Positions 54,151 through 64,000 of a stretch of 64,000 bases of DNA are shown here, piece by piece. The stretch is from positions 496,001 through 560,000 of the forward strand of contig NZ_PIPP01000002.1 in NCBI RefSeq assembly GCF_003987345.1. The letters are read 5' to 3'. The DNA is from Aliidiomarina shirensis (GTDB lineage: Bacteria > Pseudomonadota > Gammaproteobacteria > Enterobacterales > Alteromonadaceae). How positions within the stretch are numbered: the stretch's first letter is position 1; each line of letters opens with the position of its first letter. The position numbers and the translations under genes are program-made. The notes beneath the pieces were generated by a model. The model saw only the letters and a list, made by a program, of their open reading frames with translations. It ran no database searches and had not been told where the DNA came from.

Positions 54151-54177
54151 TGCTATTTCCTTAATAAAAGTTAGAAG

Positions 54178-54197
54178 CCCGGCCCTTTAGAGCCGGG
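54178..54197 (-). promoter_or_regulatory. Stem-loop between fusA and tuf
   Basis: CCCGGC (54178-54183) pairs with GCCGGG (54192-54197) around an 8-nt loop. There is no U run, so it may be a processing or pausing site rather than a terminator. Confidence 0.45.
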
Positions 54198-54212
54198 ACA
54201 AGAACTCAACTA

Positions 54213-56348
54213 TTAATCTTTAGTGTTGCGTGCAGCGATTACTGCTTCTGCAACGTTGTTTGGAGCTTCTTGATACTTCAAGAATTCCATCGCATATGAT
54301 GCACGACCCTGAGTTTGTGAACGCAGGTCAGTAGCGTAGCCGAACATTTCAGCTAGAGGCACTAACGCACGAACCTGCTTCAAAGCACCTGGAGCATCGT
54401 CCATACCTTCGATCATACCGCGACGACGGTTCAAATCACCAACTACGTCACCCATGAAGTCTTCTGGTGTTACAACTTCAACCTGCATAATTGGTTCTAG
54501 CAGGGCAGGCTTCGCTTGCAGGGCACCTTTCTTGAAGCCCATGCTACCAGCAATTTTAAACGCCATTTCGTTAGAGTCAACGTCATGGAATGAACCATCG
54601 TATAAAGTAACTTTCACGCCAAGTACTGGGAAGCCAGCGAGAACACCGTTCTGCATCTGCTCTTGACAGCCCTTGTCTACTGCTGGGATGTATTCCTTAG
54701 GAACAACACCACCTACGATTTCGTTTACGAATTCGTAAGTTGCAGCTTCATCACCTTCTTCAGTATCACCTTGGTCAAGACTAAGTGGTTCCATACGCAA
54801 CCAAACATGACCGTACTGACCGCGACCACCTGATTGACGTACGAATTTACCTTCGACTTCAACTTTCTGGCGGATAGTTTCACGGTAAGCAACCTGAGGT
54901 TTACCAACGTTACACTCAACTTTAAACTCACGCTTCATCCGGTCAACGATGATATCCAAGTGTAGTTCACCCATACCTGAAATGATCGTTTGGCCTGATT
55001 CTTCATCAGTTTTAACACGGAAAGATGGATCTTCTGCTGCTAGTTTACCTAGCGCAATACCCATCTTCTCTTGGTCGGCCTTAGTTTTTGGCTCAACCGC
55101 TACAGAGATTACTGGCTCAGGGAATTCCATCCGTTCTAGAATAACGATCCGATCGTGTGAACATAGTGTATCACCCGTGGTTACGTCTTTCAGACCGATC
55201 GCAGCTGCGATATCACCGGCACGAACTTCTTTCAATTCCTGACGATCGTTTGCGTGCATTTGCACGATACGACCAAAACGTTCTTTCTTCATTTTCACTG
55301 AGTTGTAAACAGAATCGCCTGTATTAACAACACCTGAATAAACGCGGAAGAACGTTAATGTTCCTACGAACGGGTCAGTTGCGATTTTGAACGCTAGTGC
55401 AGCAAACGGTTCAGCATCGTCTGATTTACACATAACTTCAGTTTCGTCTTCCAAGATACCGTTGATATCTTTTACTTCTGTTGGAGAAGGAAGATATTCA
55501 ATTACCGCATCAAGAACTGCCTGAACGCCTTTGTTTTTAAACGCAGAACCACAGAATACTGGAACAATTTCGTTTGCAAGAGTACGGGTACGGATACCGA
55601 ATTTAACTTCTTCTTCGGTTAACTCGCCTTCTTCCAAGTACTTGTTCATCAGTTCATCATTTGCTTCAGCAGCAGCTTCAACTAATTCGTTGTGCAACTC
55701 TTCTGCTTCGTCAACTAAATCTTCTGGGATCTCACCGTAAGTGAAGCTAAGACCTTGGTCTTCTTCATTCCAGTGAATTGCTTTCATTTTTACTAAGTCC
55801 ACAACGCCTTTGAAATCTTCTTCAGCGCCGATTGGAATTTGTAATGGAACAGCTACCGCTGCTAAACGAGTTTTCACCTGTTTTACAACGTTAATGAAAT
55901 CAGCACCCATACGGTCCATTTTGTTAACAAATATCATGCGTGGAACTTCATATTTGTTAGCTTGGCGCCATACAGTTTCTGTTTGTGGTTGCACACCAGA
56001 AGAGGCACACAATACAACAACAGCACCATCAAGTACTCGTAAAGAACGTTCTACTTCAACGGTGAAGTCAACGTGACCTGGAGTATCAATGATGTTAATG
56101 CGGTGTTCAGGGAACTGCTTATCCATACCAGCCCAGAAGCTTGTTACAGCTGCTGAAGTGATAGTGATACCACGTTCCTGTTCCTGTTCCATCCAGTCAG
56201 TAGTAGCCGCGCCGTCATGCACTTCACCCAGCTTGTGTGACAAACCAGTATAAAAAAGTACACGTTCGGTGGTAGTTGTTTTACCAGCGTCTACGTGAGC
56301 AACGATACCGATATTACGATAGCGTTCGATCGATGTTTTTCTTGCCAC
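54213..56348 (-). CDS. fusA: Elongation factor G
   Basis: 711 aa. G motifs are [14 protein letters not shown] (about 16-29), [15 protein letters not shown] (about 86-100) and [10 protein letters not shown] (about 140-149). Switch I residues [10 protein letters not shown] and domains II-V are present, with [20 protein letters not shown] near the C-terminus. It catalyses ribosomal translocation and, with ribosome recycling factor, recycling. Third gene of the str operon; 37 bp after rpsG. Confidence 0.98.
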   Translation of the reverse strand: MARKTSIERYRNIGIVAHVDAGKTTTTERVLFYTGLSHKLGEVHDGAATTDWMEQEQERGITITSAAVTSFWAGMDKQFPEHRINIIDTPGHVDFTVEVERSLRVLDGAVVVLCASSGVQPQTETVWRQANKYEVPRMIFVNKMDRMGADFINVVKQVKTRLAAVAVPLQIPIGAEEDFKGVVDLVKMKAIHWNEEDQGLSFTYGEIPEDLVDEAEELHNELVEAAAEANDELMNKYLEEGELTEEEVKFGIRTRTLANEIVPVFCGSAFKNKGVQAVLDAVIEYLPSPTEVKDINGILEDETEVMCKSDDAEPFAALAFKIATDPFVGTLTFFRVYSGVVNTGDSVYNSVKMKKERFGRIVQMHANDRQELKEVRAGDIAAAIGLKDVTTGDTLCSHDRIVILERMEFPEPVISVAVEPKTKADQEKMGIALGKLAAEDPSFRVKTDEESGQTIISGMGELHLDIIVDRMKREFKVECNVGKPQVAYRETIRQKVEVEGKFVRQSGGRGQYGHVWLRMEPLSLDQGDTEEGDEAATYEFVNEIVGGVVPKEYIPAVDKGCQEQMQNGVLAGFPVLGVKVTLYDGSFHDVDSNEMAFKIAGSMGFKKGALQAKPALLEPIMQVEVVTPEDFMGDVVGDLNRRRGMIEGMDDAPGALKQVRALVPLAEMFGYATDLRSQTQGRASYAMEFLKYQEAPNNVAEAVIAARNTKD

Positions 56349-56385
56349 AATTGCTTCCTCTTAAATTAGAGTTGAGAGCGTGTAA

Positions 56386-56856
56386 TTACCAGCGGTAGTG
56401 AGCGAATGCTTTGTTCGCTTCAGCCATACGGTGTACGTCTTCACGCTTCTTCACAGCAGAACCTTTGTTCTGAGAAGCATCTAGCATTTCACCAGCTAGA
56501 CGTTGAGCCATAGATTTTTCACCACGACCACGTGACGCATCAACCATCCAGCGCATTGCTAGGGTGTTACGACGAACAGGGCGAACTTCAACTGGTACCT
56601 GGTATGTAGAACCACCAACGCGACGAGATTTAACCTCTACCGCAGGGCGAATATTATCAAGTGCATCTTCAAACACTGACATATGATCTTTACCAGCTTT
56701 TTCCGCAACGATGCTTAACGCACCATATACGATTTTTTCAGCGACTGATTTTTTACCATCAACCATGACAACATTGATGAATTTTGCCAACAACTCTGAT
56801 CCGAACTTAGGGTCCGGTAGGATTTTACGTTGACCGACGACGCGTCTTCTAGGCAT
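56386..56856 (-). CDS. rpsG: 30S ribosomal protein S7
   Basis: 156 aa starting [20 protein letters not shown], with [33 protein letters not shown] and [21 protein letters not shown]-type C-terminus. Primary 16S-binding protein that organises the small-subunit head. In E. coli S7 represses its own operon through the rpsL-rpsG spacer; the spacer here is 79 bp, so such control is possible but not demonstrated. Confidence 0.98.
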   Translation of the reverse strand: MPRRRVVGQRKILPDPKFGSELLAKFINVVMVDGKKSVAEKIVYGALSIVAEKAGKDHMSVFEDALDNIRPAVEVKSRRVGGSTYQVPVEVRPVRRNTLAMRWMVDASRGRGEKSMAQRLAGEMLDASQNKGSAVKKREDVHRMAEANKAFAHYRW

Positions 56857-56935
56857 AGGAATTCTCCGATATCTTCAGGGGTTACCCAAAACTTTCAAAT
56901 TTATTTAGTTTGGCCTTACTTGCAACGGAGAACCG

Positions 56936-57310
56936 TTAAGATTTAGGCCGCTTCACGCCGTATTTAGAACGGCCTTGCTTACGGTTATTTACGCCAGCGC
57001 AATCGAGTGCACCGCGTACAGTGTGATAACGCACACCTGGCAAATCTTTTACACGACCGCCACGAATCAAGATAACACTGTGCTCTTGCAAGTTATGGCC
57101 TTCACCACCGATGTATGAAGTAACTTCATAACCGTTGGTTAAACGCACACGACATACTTTACGCAATGCTGAGTTAGGTTTTTTAGGGGTAGTAGTATAT
57201 ACGCGAGTACATACACCACGCTTCTGTGGACAAGCTTGCAGAGCCGGTACGCTACTCTTTTCAACCGGCTTCTTGCGACCTTTGCGCACTAATTGGTTTA
57301 CTGTTGCCAT
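56936..57310 (-). CDS. rpsL: 30S ribosomal protein S12
   Basis: 124 aa. It has [13 protein letters not shown] at the start, [18 protein letters not shown] near 40-58 and [19 protein letters not shown] near 82-100. The lysines at the two sites usually changed in streptomycin-resistant mutants (KPNSA and GRVKDLPG) are the wild-type residues. It sits at the decoding centre. First gene of the str operon behind the strong promoter at 57453-57481. Confidence 0.98.
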   Translation of the reverse strand: MATVNQLVRKGRKKPVEKSSVPALQACPQKRGVCTRVYTTTPKKPNSALRKVCRVRLTNGYEVTSYIGGEGHNLQEHSVILIRGGRVKDLPGVRYHTVRGALDCAGVNNRKQGRSKYGVKRPKS

Positions 57311-57452
57311 GGTTTCTCCAAATTATACATTTTACAACAAGGCGAAACGCCCGCGTGGCCTTTGCCACCCAAGCGCACTGCCTATTTTTATGGTATCAGT
57401 CGCTAATTCTGCACCATAAAAAAGGTTGAATCCCCGGAAATGGGGAGGCGGA

Positions 57453-57481
57453 ATTTTATAGGTTATAAATTACCCTGTCAA
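57453..57481 (-). promoter_or_regulatory. Strong promoter of the rpsL-rpsG-fusA-tuf operon
   Basis: On the minus strand a perfect -35 TTGACA (57481-57476) lies 17 bp before -10 TAAAAT (57458-57453), followed by a GC-rich discriminator TCCGCC. That is the pattern of stringently controlled ribosomal promoters. The expected start near 57446 gives a leader of about 136 nt. Confidence 0.88.
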
Positions 57482-57555
57482 CCAGAACCGGCCAAAGCCC
57501 CTAGCGATCTGGCTTTGATCTTCGAAACCTGAATAAGGTACGTATATCCAGAAAA

Positions 57556-57585
57556 CAAAAAACCCAGGAAATATCCTGGGTTTTT
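57556..57585 (-). terminator. Terminator after rpoC
   Basis: AAAACCCAGG and CCTGGGTTTT pair around a 6-nt loop; on the minus strand the stem is followed by a run of U. It lies about 25 bp past the rpoC stop. Confidence 0.92.
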
Positions 57586-57610
57586 AATCGGTAATTTAGG
57601 CTTAAACTAC

Positions 57611-60600
57611 TTATTCAGTGGTATCGCCTGAATCATCGTTACCTTCATTTAATGCTTCACTTAACGCAGCTTCAGCATCAGCAGCAGTAACTGTTGGAAC
57701 TGCTAACATCTCGCGGCGTTTACGCTGCCGTTCTTGATGGTAAGCAAAACCAGTACCTGCCGGGATCAAACGACCCACGATAACGTTTTCTTTCAGGCCG
57801 CGCAGAGGATCTTCTTTGCCCTGCACTGCAGCTTCCGTAAGTACCCGCGTTGTTTCTTGGAACGAAGCCGCTGAAATAAACGATTCCGTAGACAGTGACG
57901 CTTTGGTAATACCGAGTAACTGGCGGTCGAAAGTAGCAGGCATTTTGCCAGCTTCTTCAAGCGCACGGTTTACTTCGATAACTTTCGAGAACTCAGCTTG
58001 TTCACCTTCAAGTAACTCAGATTCACCTGGGTTCATAATAATTACTTTACGCAGCATCTGACGAACAATTACTTCGATGTGCTTATCGTTAATTTTTACA
58101 CCCTGGAGACGGTAAACTTCTTGAACTTCGTTTACGATGTAGTTAGCTACTGCTGACACACCACGTAAGCGCAAGATATCCTGTGGCGCTTCAGGACCAT
58201 CGGCGATAACTTCACCGCGGGTTACCTGCTCACCTTCGAACACGTTCAACTGACGCCATTTCGGAATCATTTCTTCATAATGATCGCCACCATCAGCTGG
58301 GGTAATCATTAAGCGGCGCTTGCCTTTGGTTTCTTTACCGAAAGATACCGTACCGGTAACTTCTGCAAGAATCGCTGGCTCTTTTGGTTTCCGCGCTTCG
58401 AATAAATCGGCAACACGTGGCAGACCACCCGTGATGTCTCGAGTTTTCGAACCTTCTTGCGGAATCCGCGCTACCGTATCACCGATACCTACTGTTGAAC
58501 CATCGTTCAAGCTTACGATTGCGTTACCTGGCAAGAAGTACTGCGCTGGCATATCGGTACCAACGATGTTTACGTCGTTACCTTTCGCATCAACTAGCTT
58601 CACCATTGGGCGCATGTCTTTACCAGCGCTTGTACGCTGACCAGTTTCAAGAATAACCGTACTCGTTAAACCGGTAAGTTCATCAGTTTGAGTGGTGATC
58701 GTTACACCATCAATCATATCAACGAACTTAATGTTACCCGCCACTTCCGTGATAATTGGATGCGTATGCGGATCCCAGTTTGCTACCGTTTCACCAGCGG
58801 TTACTTCGTCGCCATCGCGTTTCTTCAAGATTGCGCCGTAAGGTACTTTATAACGCTCGCGCTCAGCACCGTATTGGTCGATCAAGGTTAACTCGGTAGA
58901 GCGTGACGTGATAACTAAGTGCTTATCACTATTTTCTACGCTCTTCGCGTTATGCAACTTCACTCGGCCAGGGTTCTTCACTTGAATCGCGTTAGCCGCA
59001 GAATCTCGTGATGCCGCACCACCGATGTGGAACGTACGCATGGTTAACTGTGTACCTGGTTCACCGATTGATTGTGCAGCGATAACACCCACTGATTCAC
59101 CATCGTTCACCAAGTGACCACGAGCCAAATCGCGGCCATAACAGTTAGAACATACACCGTGAATTGAATCACAAGTAATTACTGAACGAACTTTAACTTC
59201 ATCAACTGAATGTTCTTCCAACAAATCACACATTTTCTCATCGAGAAGTGTATTTCGTGGAACCAATACAGTTTCAGTGCCTGGTTGCATTACATCATCA
59301 CAAACCACACGGCCAAGTACACGCTCACGCAATGGTTCTACTACATCACCACCTTCGATCAACGGCTTCACGATTAAACCTTCGTGGGTACCGCAATCGG
59401 TTTCAGTGATTACTAGATCTTGTGCAACGTCTACTAAACGGCGTGTTAAGTAACCAGAGTTCGCAGTTTTAAGTGCGGTATCCGCCAAACCTTTACGCGC
59501 ACCGTGAGTTGAGATGAAGTACTGAAGTACGTTCAAACCTTCACGGAAGTTAGCTACGATTGGCGTTTCGATGATTGAGCCATCTGGCTTCGCCATCAGA
59601 CCACGCATACCGGCTAACTGACGAATCTGTGCGGGGGAACCCCGAGCGCCAGAATCGGCCATCATGTAAACAGAGTTGAACGATTGTTGCTCTTCCTGCT
59701 CACCTTTGGCGTTCGTAACCATTTCTTTCGATAAGTTGTCCATCATCGCTTTCGATACTTTCTCGTTAGCGGTAGACCAAATATCAATTACTTTGTTGTA
59801 TTTCTCACCAGCTGTTACCAAGCCTTGCTCGAACTGGTCTTGGATTTCCGCAACTTGCTTATCAGCATCTTCAATGATTTCTGCTTTCGCTGTTGGGATT
59901 TCCATATCGTTGATACCTACAGATGAACCTGAAACCATTGCAAAATGGAAACCGGTGTACATCAATTGGTCGGCAAAGATAACCGTTGGCTTCAAACCAC
60001 AATCACGATAAGTGCGGTTTAGTAAGCGTGAGATTTGCTTTTTGCCCATATTCTGGTTGATGGCTTCGTATGGAATGCCTTCAGGTAGAATCAATGAGAA
60101 AATTGCACGGCCGATAGTAGTATCAACAATCTTAACTTCTTCAGTGCGTTCACCTTCTTCAGTGAACAGAACTTCGTTGATGCGAACTTTCACCCGAGCG
60201 TGCAATTCAGCAGCACCAGTGCGGTATGCTTTTTCTGCTTCTTTCGGGCTCTTCAACACCATGCCTTCACCACGCCCGTTTACTTTCTCACGGGTCATGT
60301 AGTAAACGCCCAATACAACGTCCTGTGAAGGTACGATGATTGGCTCACCACTTGCAGGTGATAGCACGTTGTTTGTTGACATCATAAGTGCACGTGCTTC
60401 CATTTGCGCTTCTAGCGTTAATGGAACGTGTACTGCCATTTGGTCACCATCGAAGTCGGCGTTGTATGCCGCACAAACGAGTGGGTGTAACTGAATCGCT
60501 TTACCTTCGATCAGTACCGGTTCAAATGCTTGAATACCCAAACGGTGAAGTGTTGGTGCACGGTTAAGTAGTACAGGATGTTGACGAATTACTTCATCAA

Positions 60601-61834
60601 GGATATCCCAAACTTCTGGTAACTCGCGTTCAACCATTTTCTTCGCAGCTTTTATCGTTGTCGCAAAACCGCGCGCTTCCAATTTACCGTAGATAAATGG
60701 TTTGAATAATTCCAACGCCATTTTTTTCGGTAAACCACACTGGTGCAAGCGTAGTTTTGGACCAACAGTAATTACTGAACGGCCTGAGTAATCAACACGC
60801 TTACCTAACAAGTTCTGACGGAAACGACCTTGCTTACCTTTGATCATATCAGCCAAAGATTTCAATGGACGCTTGTTAGAGCCTGTTATAGCACGGCCAC
60901 GACGACCGTTATCTAACAGCGCATCTACCGCTTCTTGTAACATCCGTTTCTCGTTACGCACGATAATATCTGGCGCTGCCAAATCTAAAAGGCGCTTCAA
61001 ACGGTTGTTGCGGTTAATTACACGACGATATAAATCGTTCAAATCAGAAGTTGCGAAACGGCCACCATCTAGTGGTACCAACGGACGCAAATCTGGTGGT
61101 AGTACTGGAAGCACTTTCAAGATCATCCACTCAGGCTTGTTGCCTGATTGATGGAAAGATTCAAGTAGCTTCAAGCGCTTGCTAATTTTCTTGCGCTTAG
61201 TTTCAGAATTCGTTTCTGGCAATTCTTCCCGAAGCATTTTGATTTGAGCTTCTAAATCAATGCTTTGCAATAGGTGTAAAATTGCTTCCGCACCCATTTT
61301 TGCTACGAATTCATCACCATGCTCTTCTAGTGAATCGAGGTATTCCTCTTCACCTAGAAGTGAACCTTCTTCTAACGATGTCATACCTGCATCGATGACA
61401 ACATAAGATTCGAAATACAAAATGCGCTCGATATCACGCAATGTCATATCCAGCATCAAACCGATCCGGGACGGCAATGATTTCAAGAACCAAATGTGGG
61501 CAACCGGGCTTGCTAATTCAATATGGCCCATACGCTCACGACGTACTTTCGTGAGGGTAACTTCTACGCCACATTTTTCACAAATAACGCCACGGTGCTT
61601 AAGGCGCTTGTATTTGCCACACAAACATTCGTAATCTTTTACTGGCCCGAAAATACGCGCACAGAAAAGACCATCACGCTCGGGTTTGAACGTACGATAG
61701 TTAATGGTTTCTGGTTTCTTTACTTCACCAAATGACCAGCTCCGGATTTGATCCGGTGACGCTAGTGCAATACGGATGCGATCAAATTCTTCGCTATCTT
61801 TTTGTGGCTTCAGAAACTTTAGTAAATCTTTCAC
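57611..61834 (-). CDS. rpoC: RNA polymerase subunit beta'
   Basis: 1407 aa, exactly the E. coli length. The N-terminal zinc site [20 protein letters not shown] (about 70-90), the active-site [12 protein letters not shown] (about 458-469) binding catalytic Mg, and the second zinc cluster [15 protein letters not shown] (about 888-902) are intact. It holds the catalytic centre of RNA polymerase. It follows rpoB after 90 bp and is closed by a terminator before the rpsL promoter. Confidence 0.98.
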   Translation of the reverse strand: MKDLLKFLKPQKDSEEFDRIRIALASPDQIRSWSFGEVKKPETINYRTFKPERDGLFCARIFGPVKDYECLCGKYKRLKHRGVICEKCGVEVTLTKVRRERMGHIELASPVAHIWFLKSLPSRIGLMLDMTLRDIERILYFESYVVIDAGMTSLEEGSLLGEEEYLDSLEEHGDEFVAKMGAEAILHLLQSIDLEAQIKMLREELPETNSETKRKKISKRLKLLESFHQSGNKPEWMILKVLPVLPPDLRPLVPLDGGRFATSDLNDLYRRVINRNNRLKRLLDLAAPDIIVRNEKRMLQEAVDALLDNGRRGRAITGSNKRPLKSLADMIKGKQGRFRQNLLGKRVDYSGRSVITVGPKLRLHQCGLPKKMALELFKPFIYGKLEARGFATTIKAAKKMVERELPEVWDILDEVIRQHPVLLNRAPTLHRLGIQAFEPVLIEGKAIQLHPLVCAAYNADFDGDQMAVHVPLTLEAQMEARALMMSTNNVLSPASGEPIIVPSQDVVLGVYYMTREKVNGRGEGMVLKSPKEAEKAYRTGAAELHARVKVRINEVLFTEEGERTEEVKIVDTTIGRAIFSLILPEGIPYEAINQNMGKKQISRLLNRTYRDCGLKPTVIFADQLMYTGFHFAMVSGSSVGINDMEIPTAKAEIIEDADKQVAEIQDQFEQGLVTAGEKYNKVIDIWSTANEKVSKAMMDNLSKEMVTNAKGEQEEQQSFNSVYMMADSGARGSPAQIRQLAGMRGLMAKPDGSIIETPIVANFREGLNVLQYFISTHGARKGLADTALKTANSGYLTRRLVDVAQDLVITETDCGTHEGLIVKPLIEGGDVVEPLRERVLGRVVCDDVMQPGTETVLVPRNTLLDEKMCDLLEEHSVDEVKVRSVITCDSIHGVCSNCYGRDLARGHLVNDGESVGVIAAQSIGEPGTQLTMRTFHIGGAASRDSAANAIQVKNPGRVKLHNAKSVENSDKHLVITSRSTELTLIDQYGAERERYKVPYGAILKKRDGDEVTAGETVANWDPHTHPIITEVAGNIKFVDMIDGVTITTQTDELTGLTSTVILETGQRTSAGKDMRPMVKLVDAKGNDVNIVGTDMPAQYFLPGNAIVSLNDGSTVGIGDTVARIPQEGSKTRDITGGLPRVADLFEARKPKEPAILAEVTGTVSFGKETKGKRRLMITPADGGDHYEEMIPKWRQLNVFEGEQVTRGEVIADGPEAPQDILRLRGVSAVANYIVNEVQEVYRLQGVKINDKHIEVIVRQMLRKVIIMNPGESELLEGEQAEFSKVIEVNRALEEAGKMPATFDRQLLGITKASLSTESFISAASFQETTRVLTEAAVQGKEDPLRGLKENVIVGRLIPAGTGFAYHQERQRKRREMLAVPTVTAADAEAALSEALNEGNDDSGDTTE

Positions 61835-61861
61835 GTTTCATCTCCTGTCGGAGTTAAGCTG

Positions 61862-61883
61862 GCCGAGGGCCGAAACCCTCGGC
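61862..61883 (-). promoter_or_regulatory. Stem-loop between rpoB and rpoC
   Basis: GCCGAGGG (61862-61869) and CCCTCGGC (61876-61883) are exact complements around a 6-nt loop. It lacks a U run and is more likely a processing or stability element than a terminator. Confidence 0.5.
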
Positions 61884-61924
61884 GGCGCTGACTCAATGCC
61901 TTTCGCTAAGCGAACAATGGCTGC

Positions 61925-64000
61925 TTATTCGTCTTCTAACTCGATGTTAATACCTAACGAGCGAATCTCTTTCAGCAACACGTTGAACGATTCAGGCATA
62001 CCCGGATCCATTTCATGATTGCCATCGACGATGTTTTTATACATCTTCGTCCGGCCGTTCACGTCATCAGATTTAACCGTTAGCATTTCCTGCAGCGTAT
62101 ATGCGGCACCGTATGCTTCAAGAGCCCACACTTCCATCTCACCGAAGCGCTGACCACCGAATTGCGCCTTACCACCCAGCGGCTGCTGAGTAACGAGGCT
62201 ATACGAGCCAGTTGAACGCGCATGCATCTTATCATCCACTAAGTGGTTAAGTTTCAGCATGTACATGTAACCAACGGTTACCGGACGCTCAAATGTGTCA
62301 CCGGTGCGGCCATCGAATAATGTAACCTGACCTGATTCTGGTAAATCAGCCAGCTTAAGCATCGCTTTGATTTCCGTTTCAATAGCACCATCAAATACTG
62401 GTGATGCCATTGGTAAACCTTTCTTCAGGTTTTCCGCTAACCGCATTACTTCATCATCACTGAACGTGCTTAAATCAACATCTTGCCGACCTTTACCAAT
62501 ATCGTAAGCTTTCTGGATAAACTCACGTAGCTCAGCGGCTTTCTGTTGCGCTACCATCATTTTCTCGATCTTACGACCGATACCACGAGCAGCAGCACCT
62601 AAATGGGTTTCTAAAATCTGACCCACGTTCATCCGTGATGGAACACCTAACGGGTTCAAAACGATATCAACTGCTTCACCGTTTTCATCGTAAGGCATAT
62701 CTTCAACAGGAACGATGGTAGAAATTACACCTTTGTTACCGTGACGACCGGCCATTTTATCGCCTGGCTGAATACGACGCTTAACAGCTAAATAAACTTT
62801 TACGATTTTCAATACGCCTGGTTGCAAATCATCACCTTGGGTGATTTTGCGGCGTTTTTCATCGTAACGCTTATCATAATCTTCGCGCAGCTCTTCATAC
62901 TGCTGAGCTATTTGCTCGAGATCTTGCTGTGCTGATTCGTTGTTCAAGCTTTGCGTTAACCAACGGCTGCGGTCCATTGAAGCAAGTTTCGATTCATCAA
63001 AACCATTTGCTAACAACAAACTACGAACACGGGCATACAAGCCTTCTTCAAGAATCTTGAACTCATCGGTAAGATCTTTCTTCACCTGAGCCAATTGCAT
63101 CGCTTCGATATCAAGCGCACGCTTATCTTTTTCCACGCCATCGCGAGTAAATACCTGAACATCAATTACAGTACCGTTCACGCCATTTGGCACGCGCAGT
63201 GAACTATCTTTAACGTCCGAAGCTTTCTCACCGAAAATTGCACGGAGGAGTTTCTCTTCTGGTGTTAGCTGAGTTTCACCTTTAGGGGTTACTTTACCAA
63301 CTAGGATATCGCCGCCATTAACTTCAGCACCAATATATACAACACCTGATTCATCAAGTTTACCAAGGGCTGATTCACCAACGTTCGGGATATCAGAAGT
63401 AATTTCTTCTGCGCCAAGTTTGGTATCACGAGCAACACAGTTCAATTCTTGGATATGAATCGTAGTTAAGCGATCTTCTTGCACTACACGCTCAGAAACT
63501 AGGATTGAATCCTCGAAGTTGTAACCATTCCAAGGCATAAATGCTACGCGCATGTTCTGGCCCAGTGCGAGTTCACCAAGATCCGTTGAAGGACCATCGG
63601 CAAGCACATCACCACGCATAACCGGTTCGCCATCTTTTACACACGGCTTTTGGTTGATACAGGTGTTCTGGTTTGAACGTGTGTATTTAGTAAGGTTATA
63701 GATATCGATCCCCGCTTCACCGGCAATCAACTCTTCTTCATTAACCTTAACTACGATACGGCTAGCATCTACATAATCAATTACACCACCACGCTTCGCT
63801 ACCACTGTTACACCTGAATCAACCGCTACAGTGCGTTCGATACCGGTACCAACGAGTGGCTTATCTGCGCGCAATGTTGGCACAGCTTGACGTTGCATGT
63901 TTGAGCCCATCAAAGCACGGTTAGCATCATCGTGTTCTAGGAATGGGATCATGCTCGCTGCGATCGATACGATCTGCTGCGGCGCAACGTCCATGAATTG
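61925..64000 (-). CDS. rpoB: RNA polymerase subunit beta, 5' part outside window
   Basis: The frame is open from the window edge (two codons before an internal Met) to 61925, giving about 691 residues, the C-terminal half of a protein of about 1340 aa. It starts at a point matching roughly residue 650 of E. coli RpoB ([20 protein letters not shown]), so the rifampicin region is not included. [39 protein letters not shown] and the C-terminal [20 protein letters not shown] are visible. It forms one half of the polymerase cleft. Followed by rpoC. Confidence 0.98.
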   Translation of the reverse strand, partial: QFMDVAPQQIVSIAASMIPFLEHDDANRALMGSNMQRQAVPTLRADKPLVGTGIERTVAVDSGVTVVAKRGGVIDYVDASRIVVKVNEEELIAGEAGIDIYNLTKYTRSNQNTCINQKPCVKDGEPVMRGDVLADGPSTDLGELALGQNMRVAFMPWNGYNFEDSILVSERVVQEDRLTTIHIQELNCVARDTKLGAEEITSDIPNVGESALGKLDESGVVYIGAEVNGGDILVGKVTPKGETQLTPEEKLLRAIFGEKASDVKDSSLRVPNGVNGTVIDVQVFTRDGVEKDKRALDIEAMQLAQVKKDLTDEFKILEEGLYARVRSLLLANGFDESKLASMDRSRWLTQSLNNESAQQDLEQIAQQYEELREDYDKRYDEKRRKITQGDDLQPGVLKIVKVYLAVKRRIQPGDKMAGRHGNKGVISTIVPVEDMPYDENGEAVDIVLNPLGVPSRMNVGQILETHLGAAARGIGRKIEKMMVAQQKAAELREFIQKAYDIGKGRQDVDLSTFSDDEVMRLAENLKKGLPMASPVFDGAIETEIKAMLKLADLPESGQVTLFDGRTGDTFERPVTVGYMYMLKLNHLVDDKMHARSTGSYSLVTQQPLGGKAQFGGQRFGEMEVWALEAYGAAYTLQEMLTVKSDDVNGRTKMYKNIVDGNHEMDPGMPESFNVLLKEIRSLGINIELEDE

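Larger units (their letters stand above)
57311..57610. promoter_or_regulatory. rpoC-rpsL spacer with terminator, promoter and leader hairpin
   Basis: This 300-bp gap contains the rpoC terminator (57556-57585), a strong minus-strand sigma-70 promoter (57453-57481), and a short hairpin UCCCC/GGGGA (57431-57446) at the predicted 5' end of the rpsL transcript. I see no gene in it. Confidence 0.85.

Noticed and set aside
53327-55740. Open frames opposite tuf, fusA, rpoC and rpoB
   Set aside because: They are antisense to highly conserved genes, Ser/Thr-rich and without recognisable domains; typical shadows in codon-biased genes.

Overview
The window reads as chromosome of a marine gammaproteobacterium of the Alteromonadales type. 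The grounds are a complete MSHA type IV pilus locus joined to mreBCD-maf-rng-yhdP, an rpoBC-rpsL-rpsG-fusA-tuf run, a YajR/ssb pair divergent to uvrA, and moderate GC. Idiomarinaceae or a close relative is my best guess; this is inference from gene order and protein style, not a database match. No tRNA, rRNA, insertion sequence, prophage or CRISPR array is visible.

Layout. 1-6409 (minus): 3'-truncated yhdP, rng, maf, mreD, mreC, mreB, the cell-shape and envelope block. 6524-26243: the MSHA locus. A long minus-strand operon mshI-I2-J-K-L-M-N-E-G-F-B-A encodes the inner-membrane platform, secretin, ATPase and pilins. The minor-pilin/adhesin genes mshD-O-P-Q lie on the plus strand and converge on it, mshC is divergent from mshD, and an exported metallo-beta-lactamase-fold gene sits at the convergent junction. 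26560-31454 (minus): pyrC, then tdk-macA-macB. 31684-32985 (plus): adenosine deaminase.

33093-41373: a catabolic island. One minus-strand operon runs from an iron-dependent alcohol dehydrogenase through an SLC23-like permease, a PAS/sigma-54 activator and a succinate-semialdehyde-type dehydrogenase to an exported cyclase-family hydrolase. Divergent from it is a porin gene. The shared 451-bp intergenic region carries two outward-facing sigma-54 promoters and two near-identical 18-bp palindromes between them, a convincing activator-binding array. The enzymes suggest uptake and oxidation of 4-hydroxybutyrate, or of a lactone or ester of it, to succinate. This is the most distinctive system in the window.

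41455-52771: ssb and a YajR-like MFS exporter (minus), uvrA and glutaminase (plus), a lone solute-binding protein, a PepSY-PepSY-AbgT transporter operon, and a DUF4382 lipoprotein. 52966-64000 (minus): tuf, fusA, rpsG, rpsL behind a strong promoter, then rpoC and 5'-truncated rpoB. The S10 ribosomal operon that often follows tuf is absent here.

Start sites were moved inward from the longest reading frame where a Shine-Dalgarno sequence, overlap with the preceding gene or family length favoured it; each case is noted.
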